Part shown: positions 1 to 8,345 of the stretch, in pieces | Layout of the letters: every line of letters starts with the position of its first letter | How positions within the stretch are numbered: position 1 is the stretch's first letter | Source of the DNA: Nocardiopsis prasina DSM 43845 | Lineage (GTDB): Bacteria; Actinomycetota; Actinomycetes; Streptosporangiales; Streptosporangiaceae | Reading direction: 5' to 3' | Length of the DNA stretch: 64,000 nt | Assembly (NCBI RefSeq): GCF_000341265.1 | Contig: NZ_ANAE01000079.1 | Location: forward strand, 52,424 to 116,423 | The notes under the pieces: model-generated | What the model saw: only the letters and a program-made list of their open reading frames with translations | Told to the model about the DNA's origin: nothing | Databases searched by the model: none | Program-made: the position numbers and the translations under genes

Positions 1-418
1 CCGGTCGCCCAGAAACCTGTGCCCAACAGTCCGAACCGCACAGGACCCTCCCGGTGTCTGTGGTCTTGCCCCTGCCAACGCAACCCTGACCCACGGGAAC
101 GCTCTCAGCAAGGCCCCGGCCCGGATTGGTCGCCCGACCATCGGGAAGGGGGCCGCCCGGGCGTTCGGGGACCCTCCGGCGTGGCCAGGTCCGGACGCGC
201 GGTCCGGGAGTGCTTCCGGTGTCCGCGCTGGTGAAGGGGGCTTTATCCGAAAACGGTCCACCTCGCGGAGCCCGGGGCGGCCCGTGAAACTCCTGGTGGA
301 ATCCTCCGGTCTCGACCATCATGGGCACTCGTGAGCACCGGGACTGGTCCGGCCAGCGGGAACGTTGTCGGCCTGGAGACCGGCCGGTGCGTGTGTTCGC
401 CACGAAGGGGGCCAACCC
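1..418. other. No supported gene at left edge
   Basis: Short open frames exist here, but they have the arginine/proline-rich composition of GC-rich non-coding frames and no recognisable motif. The stretch probably holds the end of an upstream intergenic region and the promoter of the TPR-like gene. A purine-rich ribosome site (AAGGGGG, about 404-410) sits just before the GTG at 419. I see nothing else. Confidence 0.5.
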
Positions 419-1285
419 GTGGACACCGACCAGATGAAGGACGCTCCTCAGGACACCGTTCGGTTCGACTTCGAGGGGCCGGAAGAGGCCAACGACTGGA
501 TGCGCGTCCACATGGAATCTCTGCGGGCCTGCGCGCACTGGGCCGAGCACGAGTCCGGGACGGTCGAGGACCGGTCCCACGCGCTCCTCGAAGCGGGGCT
601 GCGCGCGGCCCGCGCGCTCGGGGACAAGGGGTTGGAGTCATGGGTCCGCCACCTCCGGGGCCTGGCCCTGCTGGACTCCGGGGACCTGGAGGGCGCCGAC
701 CAGGAGTTCGTCGCCTCCCTCATGCTGGCCGAGACCCACGGCGACGACCGGGCCCGCGCCGCGTCCCTGGAGGCCCGGGGCGTCGTCGCCCAGCGGGACC
801 GGCGCGACCAGGAGGCCCTGGACCTGTTCGACCTGGTCGAACAGGTCCAGGACCCGAAGGGCCGCCCCCGGGGGACGGCCCTGTTGGACCTCCTGCGCGG
901 ACGGTCCCTGGTGACCCTGGGCCGTTTCGACCACGCTTTGGAACGGCTGGACGCGGCCCGGGAGGTGTTCGCCCCGTCCGGCGGAGGGGCGGTGGACGAG
1001 GTCAACCTCGCCAGGGTCCGACTGGAGCGGGGCCGTGCGCTCAACGGCAAGCGCCGTGGAGAGGAGGCCCGGGACGAACTGGAACTCTCCCTGGCCGGGT
1101 TCGAGGCCCGGGGCCACACCGTGCAGATGGCCCGGGTCCGCGAGGCGCTTGCCGGGGTGACGCAGCTGGCCGGGGAGAAGAACTGGATGGACCACCTGCT
1201 GGAGGCGGAACGGCTCTACCGCGAGGTCGGCAGCGAGGCCGAGGCGGAGCGCATCCGCTCGTTCCTGCCCCGGGGCCGTTCCTGA
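419..1285 (+). CDS. TPR-like helical repeat protein
   Basis: A 288-residue soluble protein made almost entirely of alpha-helical pairs, rich in Ala, Leu, Glu and Arg. Repeating patterns such as ALLEAGLRAARALGDKG, GDLEGADQEFVASL and GRFDHALERLDAAREVF resemble tetratricopeptide repeats. The C-terminal TPR regions of actinobacterial AfsR/SARP or NB-ARC proteins look similar, but no DNA-binding or NTPase domain is present. The GTG start at 419 is chosen because AAGGGGG lies about eight bases upstream; an in-frame TTG at 365 lacks a comparable site. It converges on galK and has no obvious functional link to it. Likely a protein-protein interaction scaffold; partner unknown. Confidence 0.75.
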   Translation: MDTDQMKDAPQDTVRFDFEGPEEANDWMRVHMESLRACAHWAEHESGTVEDRSHALLEAGLRAARALGDKGLESWVRHLRGLALLDSGDLEGADQEFVASLMLAETHGDDRARAASLEARGVVAQRDRRDQEALDLFDLVEQVQDPKGRPRGTALLDLLRGRSLVTLGRFDHALERLDAAREVFAPSGGGAVDEVNLARVRLERGRALNGKRRGEEARDELELSLAGFEARGHTVQMARVREALAGVTQLAGEKNWMDHLLEAERLYREVGSEAEAERIRSFLPRGRS

Positions 1286-1396
1286 GGGTGAAGCGGATCC
1301 TCCGGGGGTGACGCCTAGAGCAGCTGGCGGTCTGCGGCAGGCCGCGGGTGTCCTCGCCACGACCCGGTGGTGACGGCCCGGGTCCCCGGGCGCCGT

Positions 1397-2539
1397 TCAG
1401 CTCAGGCGGCGGGCTCCCGCCGAGGGCAGGGCGGTGAACACCACCGGTTCGGCGAACCCGTGTTCCGCGAAGGCGGCGCGGACCGCCTTGTCGCAGTCCT
1501 GCGCGCCCTCGGCCTCCACCAGGGCGATGACGCAGCCGCCGAAGCCGCCGCCGGTGATCCGCGCCCCCAGCGCCCCCGAGGACAGGGCGGCCGCCACCGC
1601 CGTGTCCACCTCGGGAACGCTCACCTCGAAGTCGTCCCGCAGGGAGGCGTGCGAGGCGGTGAACAGCGGACCCGCCTCGCGGGGACGACCGGCTCTGAAG
1701 AGCGCCACCGTCTCCAGCACCCGGGCGTTCTCGGTGACCACGTGCCGCACCCTGCGGCGGACCACCGGATCAGGGAGCGCGGCCAGCGCTCCTGGGAGGT
1801 CCTCGACGGAGACGTCCCGCAGCGCCCTGACGCCCAGGGCGCGGGCGGCCTCCTCACAGGAGCGGCGCCGCTCGGCGTAGGCGCCCTCGACCAGCCGACG
1901 CGGGGCCCGGGTGTCCACCACCAGCAGCGACATCCCGTGCGCGGCCGGGTCGAACGGAACCTGCTCGGTCTCCAGCGAACGGCAGTCCAGGAACAGCGCC
2001 CGTCCCTCGTCGGCCAGCATCACCGCGGACTGGTCCATGATCCCGCAGGGCATCCCCACGAAGTCGTTCTCCGAGCGCTGGGCCAGCCGTGCCACCTCGG
2101 CCGGGGCCGGGCCCGACCCGTGCAGGCCGGTGGCGGCCAGGATCGTCGCGCAGCACACCGCCGCGGACGTGGACAGCCCGGTGCCGGTGGGGATGCCGCT
2201 CTCCACCCACAGGTCCAGGCCGCCGATGCCGTACCCCTCGTCGGCCAGGGCCCACAGCGCGCCTGCCTGGTAGGCGGCCCAGCCGGGCACCGTGCCGGGG
2301 GACAGGTCGGCCAGCCGCGCCTCGAAGGTGTCGGGGAACTCCCGCGACCGCAGCCGCACCCGGTCGTCCGGGCGGCGCGCGGCGGCCACGGTCAGCGAGT
2401 GGGGCAGGGCGATGGGGAGGGCGAAACCGTCGTTGTAATCGGTGTGCTCGCCGATGAGGTTGATCCGCCCCGGAGCGGTCCACACCCCCTCCGGCTCCGC
2501 ACCGAAGGCCTCTCGGAACTCCGTCGCGACACCGTTCAC
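1397..2539 (-). CDS. galK: Galactokinase
   Basis: A GHMP kinase of 380 residues that phosphorylates galactose to galactose-1-phosphate using ATP, the first committed Leloir step. The galactokinase signature GRINLIGEHTDYNDGF is at about residues 24-39. The phosphate-binding motif PTGTGLSTSAA is at 117-127; the more usual form is GAGLSSSAA. MPCGIMDQ, with the catalytic aspartate, is near 160, and the third GHMP motif ITGGGFGGC is near 325. Length matches the family. It is the last gene of the operon, and its start overlaps the galE stop by four bases (ATGA), which implies translational coupling. Confidence 0.97.
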   Translation of the reverse strand: MNGVATEFREAFGAEPEGVWTAPGRINLIGEHTDYNDGFALPIALPHSLTVAAARRPDDRVRLRSREFPDTFEARLADLSPGTVPGWAAYQAGALWALADEGYGIGGLDLWVESGIPTGTGLSTSAAVCCATILAATGLHGSGPAPAEVARLAQRSENDFVGMPCGIMDQSAVMLADEGRALFLDCRSLETEQVPFDPAAHGMSLLVVDTRAPRRLVEGAYAERRRSCEEAARALGVRALRDVSVEDLPGALAALPDPVVRRRVRHVVTENARVLETVALFRAGRPREAGPLFTASHASLRDDFEVSVPEVDTAVAAALSSGALGARITGGGFGGCVIALVEAEGAQDCDKAVRAAFAEHGFAEPVVFTALPSAGARRLS

Positions 2540-3498
2540 CGGGAGACCTCCCCGGCGCGGGCGAACGCCCAGGCGTCCGCCACGATCTCGTCCAGGCCAC
2601 GGGAGGGTTCCCAGCCCAGCTCCTGGCGGGCCCGTTCGACACCGGCGACCAGCACCGCCGGGTCACCGGCCCTCCTGGGCCCCTCCACCACCGGAACGGG
2701 GTGCCCGGTGACCCGCCGCACGGCGGCCAGGACCTCGCGCACAGTGGAGCCGCCGCCTCCACCCAGGTTGAACACCCGGTGGGTTCCCGGCGCCACGTGC
2801 TCCAGCGCTCTCAGGTGGGCGTCGGCGAGGTCGGCCACGTGCAGGTAGTCGCGGACGGCGGTGCCGTCCGAGGTCGGGTAGTCGGTGCCGAACACCGTGG
2901 CGTGCGGGACCTCCCCGGAGGCCACCCGGAGCAGGTTCGGGATGAGGTGGGTCTCGGGATCGTGCCGTTCGCCGAAGCCCAGGTGGGCCCCGGCCACGTT
3001 GAAGTAGCGCAGGCTCACCGCGCCCAACCCGTGTGCCCGCGCCCACCCGGCCAGCATGTGGTCGACGGCGAGCTTGCTCGCCCCGTAGGGGTTGGTGGGC
3101 ATCGCCGGGTCGGACTCCCGCAGCGGCGCGTCCGAGGGCGGGTCGCCGTAGGTGGCGGCGGTGGAGGAGAACACCAGACGGCGCACGCCGTGGGTCCGTG
3201 CGGCCTCCAGCAAAGCCAGGGTGCCGCCCACGTTGGTGTCCCAGTACGGCCCCGGGTCCTCGACGGACTCGCCGACCAGGGACCTCGCGGCCAGGTGCAC
3301 CACGCCGTCGAAGGACGGGTCGAGAACGTCCGCGGCGGCGCGCAGGTCCCCCTCGACCAGGGTCGCGCCCGGGTGGACCGCGTCCCGGTGCCCGGCGTGC
3401 AGCGCGTCGAGCACGGTGACCTCGTGCCCGGCCTCGGTCAGGAGCGCCGTGACGACACTGCCGACGTAACCGGCACCGCCGGTGACGAGGAGTTTCAC
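2536..3498 (-). CDS. galE: UDP-glucose 4-epimerase
   Basis: An extended short-chain dehydrogenase/reductase of 320 residues that interconverts UDP-galactose and UDP-glucose with bound NAD. The Rossmann glycine motif GGAGYVGS is at residues 7-14. The catalytic Ser/Thr region SSTAATYGD is near 111-119, and the YxxxK pair is Tyr138 and Lys142 in NPYGASKLAVD. It lies three bases after galT and overlaps galK by four bases. It closes the Leloir cycle and may also supply UDP-galactose for wall glycans. Epimerase rather than another NDP-sugar SDR is supported mainly by the galT/galK context. Confidence 0.95.
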   Translation of the reverse strand: MKLLVTGGAGYVGSVVTALLTEAGHEVTVLDALHAGHRDAVHPGATLVEGDLRAAADVLDPSFDGVVHLAARSLVGESVEDPGPYWDTNVGGTLALLEAARTHGVRRLVFSSTAATYGDPPSDAPLRESDPAMPTNPYGASKLAVDHMLAGWARAHGLGAVSLRYFNVAGAHLGFGERHDPETHLIPNLLRVASGEVPHATVFGTDYPTSDGTAVRDYLHVADLADAHLRALEHVAPGTHRVFNLGGGGGSTVREVLAAVRRVTGHPVPVVEGPRRAGDPAVLVAGVERARQELGWEPSRGLDEIVADAWAFARAGEVSR

Positions 3499-3501
3499 GG
3501 A

Positions 3502-4527
3502 TCAGGCCTCTCGGAGTCGTCGGGCCGTGGTCTCGGGGGCCACGTCGTTGCTGAACACGCCCGCGCCGGACTCGGTCCCGGCCAGGTACTTGAGTCTGCC
3601 CGGGGCACGGCGCACGGAGAACAGTTCGAGGCGAAGACGGGCCAGCCCGCGCGCCTCCGGGTCGTGGGCGGGGGCCTGGTGCCAGGCCGAGATGTAGGGC
3701 AGCGGGGTGTCGTACAGCCGGTCCGCCCGGGCGAGGAGGTCGGAGTAGAGCTCGGCGAGGGCGGCGCGCTCTCCGGAGTCCAGGGCGGGCAGGTCGGGCA
3801 CGGCGCGGTGGGGGTAGACGTGCACCTCCACGGGCCAGCGCGCGGCCTCGGGGACGAACGCCGTCCAGTGCTCGTTGCGCAGCACCACACGGGGTCCGGC
3901 GCTCTCGGCTGCCAGGATGTCGGCGAACAGGTCGCCCCCGGTCGCGGCGCGGTGCCGCCGAGCGGAGTCGAGGTCGCGTTCGGCCCGGGGGGTGACGAAG
4001 GGGAGCGCGTAGATCTGCCCGTGCGGATGGTGCAGGGTCACACCGATCTCCGGTCCCCGGTTCTCGAAGACGTACACGTGCGCGACCTCGGGCCGGGCGG
4101 ACAGCTCCTCGGTCCGGTCCGCCCAGGCGTCGATGATCGTGCGAACGCGACGGGGACCGAGAGCGGCGAGCGAAGTGTCGTGGTCGGAGGAGAAGCAGAC
4201 CACCTCACAACGGCCCTCGGAGCCGCTGAGGGCCGGGAAGCGGTTCTCGAAGACCGCGACGTCGTAGGACGAGGAGGGCACCTCGGTGAGGCGGTCGCCA
4301 TGGGAGGGGCACAGCGGGCACTCGTCGCTGGGCGGCAGGTGGGTGCGGTCCTGGCGGTGGGCGGCGATGACCACCCACTCGCGCCGGAGCGGGTCCCAGC
4401 GCAGCTCCGAGCCGGAGGCGGCGGGCGGCAGGTCGCGCCGGTCCGGGACCTCCTCGCGGACACCGCCCTCCTCGTCGTAGTAGATGATCTCGCGGCCGTC
4501 GGCCAGCCGTGTGGCGGTCTTCCTCAT
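3502..4527 (-). CDS. galT: Galactose-1-phosphate uridylyltransferase
   Basis: A HIT-superfamily transferase of 341 residues. It swaps UMP between UDP-glucose and galactose-1-phosphate through a uridylylated histidine. The active-site motif HHPHGQIYALPF starts at residue 166, with His169 the expected nucleophile counterpart. ECPLCP near 69-74 provides a probable zinc-binding Cys pair. The N-terminal region WDPLRREWVVIAAHRQ is typical of actinobacterial GalT. The start overlaps the stop of the deoR gene by four bases, so the regulator and the enzymes are very likely on one mRNA. Confidence 0.96.
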   Translation of the reverse strand: MRKTATRLADGREIIYYDEEGGVREEVPDRRDLPPAASGSELRWDPLRREWVVIAAHRQDRTHLPPSDECPLCPSHGDRLTEVPSSSYDVAVFENRFPALSGSEGRCEVVCFSSDHDTSLAALGPRRVRTIIDAWADRTEELSARPEVAHVYVFENRGPEIGVTLHHPHGQIYALPFVTPRAERDLDSARRHRAATGGDLFADILAAESAGPRVVLRNEHWTAFVPEAARWPVEVHVYPHRAVPDLPALDSGERAALAELYSDLLARADRLYDTPLPYISAWHQAPAHDPEARGLARLRLELFSVRRAPGRLKYLAGTESGAGVFSNDVAPETTARRLREA

Positions 4528-5312
4528 CCGTGCTCCCGGGGGACGTCGGTGACCACGAGGCGGCCCACGCGGTCCTGGAGGGTCTCACGTGCGGAGGGGG
4601 TGATCCGGTCGTCGGTGACGAGCACGTCGCAGCGGTCCAGCGGGGCGATGGTGCTGATCCCCACGGTGCCCCACTTGGTGTGGTCGGCGGCGACCACCAG
4701 GGTCGCGGCCGCCTCCACCAGGGCCCGGTTGGTCTCGGACTCCATCAGGTTGGGTGTGGTGAACCCGGCTCGATCATGGATGCCGTGCACGCCCAGGACC
4801 AGGGTGTCCAGGTTGATCCCGCGCACGGAGGCCAGGGCCATCGGGCCCACGAGGGCGTCGGAGGGGGTGCGGAATCCGCCGGTGAGCGCCACGGTCTGGT
4901 CGGTGCGCTCGGAGCGGTACAGGACCTCGGCCACGTGGATCGAGTTGGTGATGACGGTCAGCCCGGGGGTCTCCCGCAGGTACTCGGCGACCAGGGCGGT
5001 GGTGGTCCCGGCGGACAGCCCCACGGCGCTGTGTGGTTCGACCAGACCGGCGACGGCTCTGGCGATCGTGTGCTTCTCCTCGGACTGGAGTGTGGACTTC
5101 GCCTCGAACCCGGGTTCCGTGGTGCGGGCGCCCTCGGGGGCGACGGCGCCGCCGTGGACCTTGACCAGTGACCCCCGGTGCTCCAGCGCGTCGAGGTCGC
5201 GCCGGATGGTCATGTCGGACACGGCGAGGGAGTCGACCAGGTCGGTGACACGGACGCCGCCGTCCCGTCGGACCTGTTCGAGGATCAGCTCTCGCCGTTG
5301 CGCGGCCAGCAT
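4524..5312 (-). CDS. DeoR-family regulator of the gal operon
   Basis: A 262-residue DeoR/GlpR-type repressor. The N-terminal winged helix (about residues 5-58) includes VSDMTIRRDLDALEHRG, the family recognition helix. The C-terminal part is the sugar-phosphate-sensing DeoR domain, with GLSAGTTTALVAEYL and LVVAADHTKWGTVGIS. It is the first gene of the galT-galE-galK operon, so local control responding to a galactose-derived phosphate is the natural inference. The short AT-rich leader immediately upstream (5313-5349) may contain its operator. The specific inducer cannot be read from sequence. Confidence 0.93.
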   Translation of the reverse strand: MLAAQRRELILEQVRRDGGVRVTDLVDSLAVSDMTIRRDLDALEHRGSLVKVHGGAVAPEGARTTEPGFEAKSTLQSEEKHTIARAVAGLVEPHSAVGLSAGTTTALVAEYLRETPGLTVITNSIHVAEVLYRSERTDQTVALTGGFRTPSDALVGPMALASVRGINLDTLVLGVHGIHDRAGFTTPNLMESETNRALVEAAATLVVAADHTKWGTVGISTIAPLDRCDVLVTDDRITPSARETLQDRVGRLVVTDVPREHG

Positions 5313-5349
5313 CCGGCTCCCATGATCGAAAATGTGTGATCTTGTTTAT
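5313..5349 (-). promoter_or_regulatory. AT-rich leader between gal regulator and EamA gene
   Basis: A 37-bp gap, unusually AT-rich for this window, contains GATCGAAAATGTGTGATC followed by TTGTTTATTT. The two GATC-centred half sites and the position directly upstream of the DeoR start suggest a compact operator/promoter region. It also forms the 3' end region of the upstream same-strand EamA gene, so the gal operon may partly be transcribed from further upstream. Inference only. Confidence 0.35.
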
Positions 5350-6348
5350 TTACGGTGCCTTGTTGCTGTGTCTGTTGTCAATGGTGCGATCTGTCTGACG
5401 GAATCTGTTGGTTTCCGTCATGGATCCGTTGGTCTCGCCGGTCCTGGCCAATCGGGGTCGGTCCTCGTTCCCCTTCCGGGCGGGCCGGTGTGAGGTGAGC
5501 TGGACCAGCAGCACAGCACCGATCGCGGCGAGGGCACCCGCCCCCTGTGCGGGGGTGAGGGTCTCGTCGAGCACGAGGAACCCCAGAAGGGTGGCGGTGA
5601 GCGGACTGGCGAAGGACAGGAAGGACACCGCCAGCGCGGGCAGCCGCTCCAGACCCCGGAACCAGACCAGGTAGGAGAGCAGAGCCCCGACCAGGCCCAG
5701 ATACGTGTAGCCCGCCAGGTTGGCGGCGCTGAGGCTCGCGGGCAGCCCCTCCAGGAGCAGGGTGGGGGGAAGCAGGACCAGCCCGCCCGCGGTGAGCTGC
5801 CAGCCGGTGGCTCCGAGCAGGCTCACCCCCGCAGGGCGCCCCCAGCGCTTGGTGAGCACGAGGCCGGTGCCCATGGACACCGCGGCGCACAGACCGGCCA
5901 GGATCCCCACGGGGTTCAGGGCGGTCTCCGGGCCCGCCACGAGCAGCCCCACGCCGGAGGCCCCGAGCAGGCAGGCGAGCACGTGCGTCAGCCTGAGCCG
6001 GTCACCCAGCAGCAGGGCCGCCAGGAGCATGACGATCACCGGCTGGACCGCCATCACCAGGGCGGCGACCCCTCCGGGGAGCAGGTAGGCGGCCACGTAC
6101 AGCAGGTAGAGGAAGGCGCCGATGTTGAGGGTGCCCAGGATCAGCGAACGCCACCACCACACCCCCGAGGGCAGCGTCCGGGCGAACAGCACCAGCAGGA
6201 GTCCCGCTGGCAGAGCACGCAGGAGTGCGGCCAGCAGGGGGCGGTCCGGTGGGAGGAGCTCGGTGGTGACCAGGTAGGTGCTGCCCCAGACCACGGGTGC
6301 CAGGGCGGTGACCAGCGAGTCGCCGAGGATCCGTCCGCGCCCGCTCAC
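5350..6348 (-). CDS. EamA/DMT-family exporter
   Basis: A 332-residue integral membrane protein with about ten hydrophobic segments in two EamA halves, for example LLLVLFARTLPSGVWWW and YLLPGGVAALVMAVQPVIVM. The start LVTALAPVVWGSTYLVTTEL is the common signature of drug/metabolite efflux members. The last ~50 residues are a hydrophilic cytoplasmic tail, longer than usual. The GTG start is divergent from a MarR gene across 170 bp containing two palindromes. That is the usual layout of a regulator controlling its neighbouring exporter. Substrate unknown. Confidence 0.88.
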   Translation of the reverse strand: MSGRGRILGDSLVTALAPVVWGSTYLVTTELLPPDRPLLAALLRALPAGLLLVLFARTLPSGVWWWRSLILGTLNIGAFLYLLYVAAYLLPGGVAALVMAVQPVIVMLLAALLLGDRLRLTHVLACLLGASGVGLLVAGPETALNPVGILAGLCAAVSMGTGLVLTKRWGRPAGVSLLGATGWQLTAGGLVLLPPTLLLEGLPASLSAANLAGYTYLGLVGALLSYLVWFRGLERLPALAVSFLSFASPLTATLLGFLVLDETLTPAQGAGALAAIGAVLLVQLTSHRPARKGNEDRPRLARTGETNGSMTETNRFRQTDRTIDNRHSNKAP

Positions 6349-6438
6349 GTCGCCCGCGTGGTGGATCCGAGGGGCGGGACCAGGGCCAGGCCGAGGGAGT
6401 GGACGGTCTCAGTGACGGGGGGTGCCATCTGCCAACCC

Positions 6439-6465
6439 TTCGATGTCGAACTGTTCGATGTTGAA
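6439..6465. promoter_or_regulatory. Tandem palindromic MarR-type operator
   Basis: TTCGATGTCGAA at 6439-6450 is a perfect TTCGA-TG-TCGAA dyad. A near copy, TTCGATGTTGAA, lies at 6454-6465. The two are 15 bp centre to centre and sit between the divergent EamA and MarR genes. Two phased sites of this kind are what a dimeric MarR repressor would bind to control both promoters. Binding is inferred from position and symmetry. Confidence 0.65.
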
Positions 6466-6518
6466 AGATTACGCGAAGGGTTCGGGGCAGGTCAAGGACG
6501 CGGCGCTATGATCGCCGG

Positions 6519-7025
6519 ATGAACGACGCCGTCGACCTCTTCCTCGCGCAGTGGGCCCGCGAACGGCCCGACCTCGACGCCTCCCCGATGGGGGTGATCG
6601 GTCGGATGAACCGCTTGCAGCAGCTGCTGGGGCGCAGGGTCGCCGATCTCCTGGCCGAGTACGACCTGGAGCGCTGGGAGTTCGACGTGCTGGCCACTCT
6701 GCGGCGGTCCGGGGAGCCCTACCAGCTGACCGCCAGGGACCTGGTCCGGATGATGATGGTGGGTTCGGCGGCCATGACGCACCGGGTCGACCGCCTCGTG
6801 CGCAAGGAGCTGGTCCACCGCCAGGTCGACCCGGCGAGCAGACGTCGTGTCCTGGTCACCCTCACCGACAAGGGTCTGGCGCTGGTGGACGGCGCGGTCG
6901 CGGGGCACGTGGACAACGAGGCCCGCCTGCTCGACGGTCTGAGCAAGGAGGAGCAGGACCAGCTCGCCGACCTGATGCGCGCCCTGCTGCTCTCCCTGGG
7001 CGACACCGCGCCCGAGGTGCCCTGA
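6519..7025 (+). CDS. MarR-family transcriptional regulator
   Basis: A 168-residue winged-helix regulator. The core YDLERWEFDVLATLRRSG, followed by LTARDLVRMMMVGSAAMTH (recognition helix) and VDPASRRRVLVTLTDKG (wing), is classical MarR. It is divergent from the EamA exporter and probably represses it and itself through the tandem TTCGATGTYGAA sites in the shared intergenic region. The ligand is unknown; small aromatic or lipophilic compounds are typical for the family. Confidence 0.93.
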   Translation: MNDAVDLFLAQWARERPDLDASPMGVIGRMNRLQQLLGRRVADLLAEYDLERWEFDVLATLRRSGEPYQLTARDLVRMMMVGSAAMTHRVDRLVRKELVHRQVDPASRRRVLVTLTDKGLALVDGAVAGHVDNEARLLDGLSKEEQDQLADLMRALLLSLGDTAPEVP

Positions 7026-7041
7026 CCTCGCCGCACGACGA

Positions 7042-7070
7042 GGGGGAGGTCCCGTGTGGGAACCTCCCCC
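7042..7070. terminator. Hairpin between marR and csbD
   Basis: GGGGGAGGT and ACCTCCCCC form a stem around a short loop between two convergent genes. There is no long U-tract, as is common in high-GC actinobacteria. It probably acts bidirectionally. Confidence 0.6.
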
Positions 7071-7095
7071 TGAAGTCTGGTGTTCGGAGAACGAA

Positions 7096-7290
7096 CTACT
7101 CGCGGCCTGGCTTGTCGTCCGGGGTCAGGGCGTCCTTGACCTTCTCGCCAGCCTGCTTGAGCTTGGACTTGGTCTGCTCGGCCTTGCCCTCGGCCTGCCA
7201 CTGCTCGTTGCCGGTGGCCTTGCCGAGGCCCTCCTTGGCCTTGCCCTTGAACTCGTCGAACTTGTTCTCAGCCTTGTCGCTCTCGGACAT
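7096..7290 (-). CDS. CsbD-family stress protein
   Basis: A 64-residue, highly charged protein with the CsbD pattern: NKFDEFKGKAKEGLGKATGN, then WQAEGKAEQTKSKLKQAGEK. Members are small, flexible, general-stress-induced proteins (sigma-B dependent in Bacillus) without a known biochemical activity. The length is typical. A good AGGAGG-type site (antisense of cctcctt near 7293-7300) precedes the ATG. Monocistronic between a marR terminator and pdxK. Confidence 0.9.
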   Translation of the reverse strand: MSESDKAENKFDEFKGKAKEGLGKATGNEQWQAEGKAEQTKSKLKQAGEKVKDALTPDDKPGRE

Positions 7291-7396
7291 GTGAGCCTCC
7301 TTCGATCGGATTCACCCACAGCCTGTCCGATTCACGGGAAAACATTCATGATCGGGGGGACGGATGTGCCTGAAGTGACCGAGGACACTCGTGATC

Positions 7397-8206
7397 TCAG
7401 GCCTGGGCGGGCGCGATCGGCACGACGGAGGCGAAGGGGGCGTGGGTGGCCAGGCGCTCGGCGATACCCTCGCGGACCATGGCCTTCGCGGTGCGCACGG
7501 CGTCGCCGACTTCGGCTCCCTTGGCCAGTTCGGCGGTGATCGCGGCGGCGAAGGTGCAGCCCGCCCCGCTCACGCGCTCCTCGCCGATCTTCGGCGCGCT
7601 CAGGACGGTGACCTCTTCGCCGTCGAAGTAGACGTCGACGGCGTCGGGGCCGGGCAGCTCGGTGCCGCCCTTGACGACCACGTGCCGGGGGCCGAGTTCG
7701 CGGATGCGGCGGGCCGCCTCCACGAGGTCCTCGACGGTCTCGATCGACTCCATCCCGGCGAGGGTGCGGGCCTCGAAGTGGTTCGGGGTGATGACGGTGG
7801 CCAGCGGCAGGATCTGCGCGGTCAGGGCCTTGTCCGTGTCCAGGGCGGCGCCGGGCTCCTGGCCCTTGCAGATCAGGACCGGGTCGAGGACCACGTGGCG
7901 CCACGGCTGGCGCTGGAGGGCCTCGGAGACCACGTCGATGGTGTCCGGGGTGCCGAGCATGCCGATCTTGACGACGTCGAGGTCGTGGCAGGTGGTGGCC
8001 GCCTCGATCTGGTCCGCGATGACGCCCGGGTCGACGGGGACGAACCGGTGGCCCCAGTTCTCCTTCGGGTCGAAGGAGACGATGCAGGTGATCGTCCCCA
8101 TGCCGTAGACGCCCAGTTCCTGGAAGGCCTTCAGGTCAGCCTGGATGCCGGCGCCGCCGGTGGCCTCCGACCCTGCGATCACGTACGCGCGGTTGGTCAT
8201 CGCCAA
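7397..8206 (-). CDS. pdxK: Pyridoxine/hydroxymethylpyrimidine kinase (ThiD2/PdxK type)
   Basis: A ribokinase-fold kinase of 269 residues. The N-terminal AGSEATGGAGIQADLKAFQE binds the pyrimidine or pyridine substrate. The middle ITPNHFEARTL is typical of the family. The anion-hole motif VSGAGCTFAAAI near 215-226 carries a Cys in the position seen in Bacillus-type enzymes that phosphorylate pyridoxal/pyridoxine. These proteins are often called ThiD, but the Cys version favours vitamin B6 salvage. No thiamine genes or TPP riboswitch are nearby, which supports B6. ATG at 8206 or the second ATG six bases later are both possible starts. Confidence 0.85.
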   Translation of the reverse strand: MAMTNRAYVIAGSEATGGAGIQADLKAFQELGVYGMGTITCIVSFDPKENWGHRFVPVDPGVIADQIEAATTCHDLDVVKIGMLGTPDTIDVVSEALQRQPWRHVVLDPVLICKGQEPGAALDTDKALTAQILPLATVITPNHFEARTLAGMESIETVEDLVEAARRIRELGPRHVVVKGGTELPGPDAVDVYFDGEEVTVLSAPKIGEERVSGAGCTFAAAITAELAKGAEVGDAVRTAKAMVREGIAERLATHAPFASVVPIAPAQA

Positions 8207-8345
8207 CCTCCCTCTAACTTGCTGTGCAGATGCGCGGTGTCGGGGCCCTCGCGGGACACGAACCCACTGGTTATTGCATCACAACTGTTCATTTCCGGCA
8301 TAACGTTCAGAGTGTGGTTCTCGGGACACCCGGTTCGGCCCGCCC

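Noticed and set aside
2701..5325. 874-codon plus-strand open frame across the gal operon
   Set aside because: It lies antisense to galE, galT and the deoR gene, all of which show complete family motifs. Its composition is that of a GC-rich shadow frame.
7397..8206. Thiamine biosynthesis gene with TPP riboswitch
   Set aside because: No thi-box-like structure upstream and no thiamine genes nearby; the Cys-containing anion-hole motif favours pyridoxine kinase.
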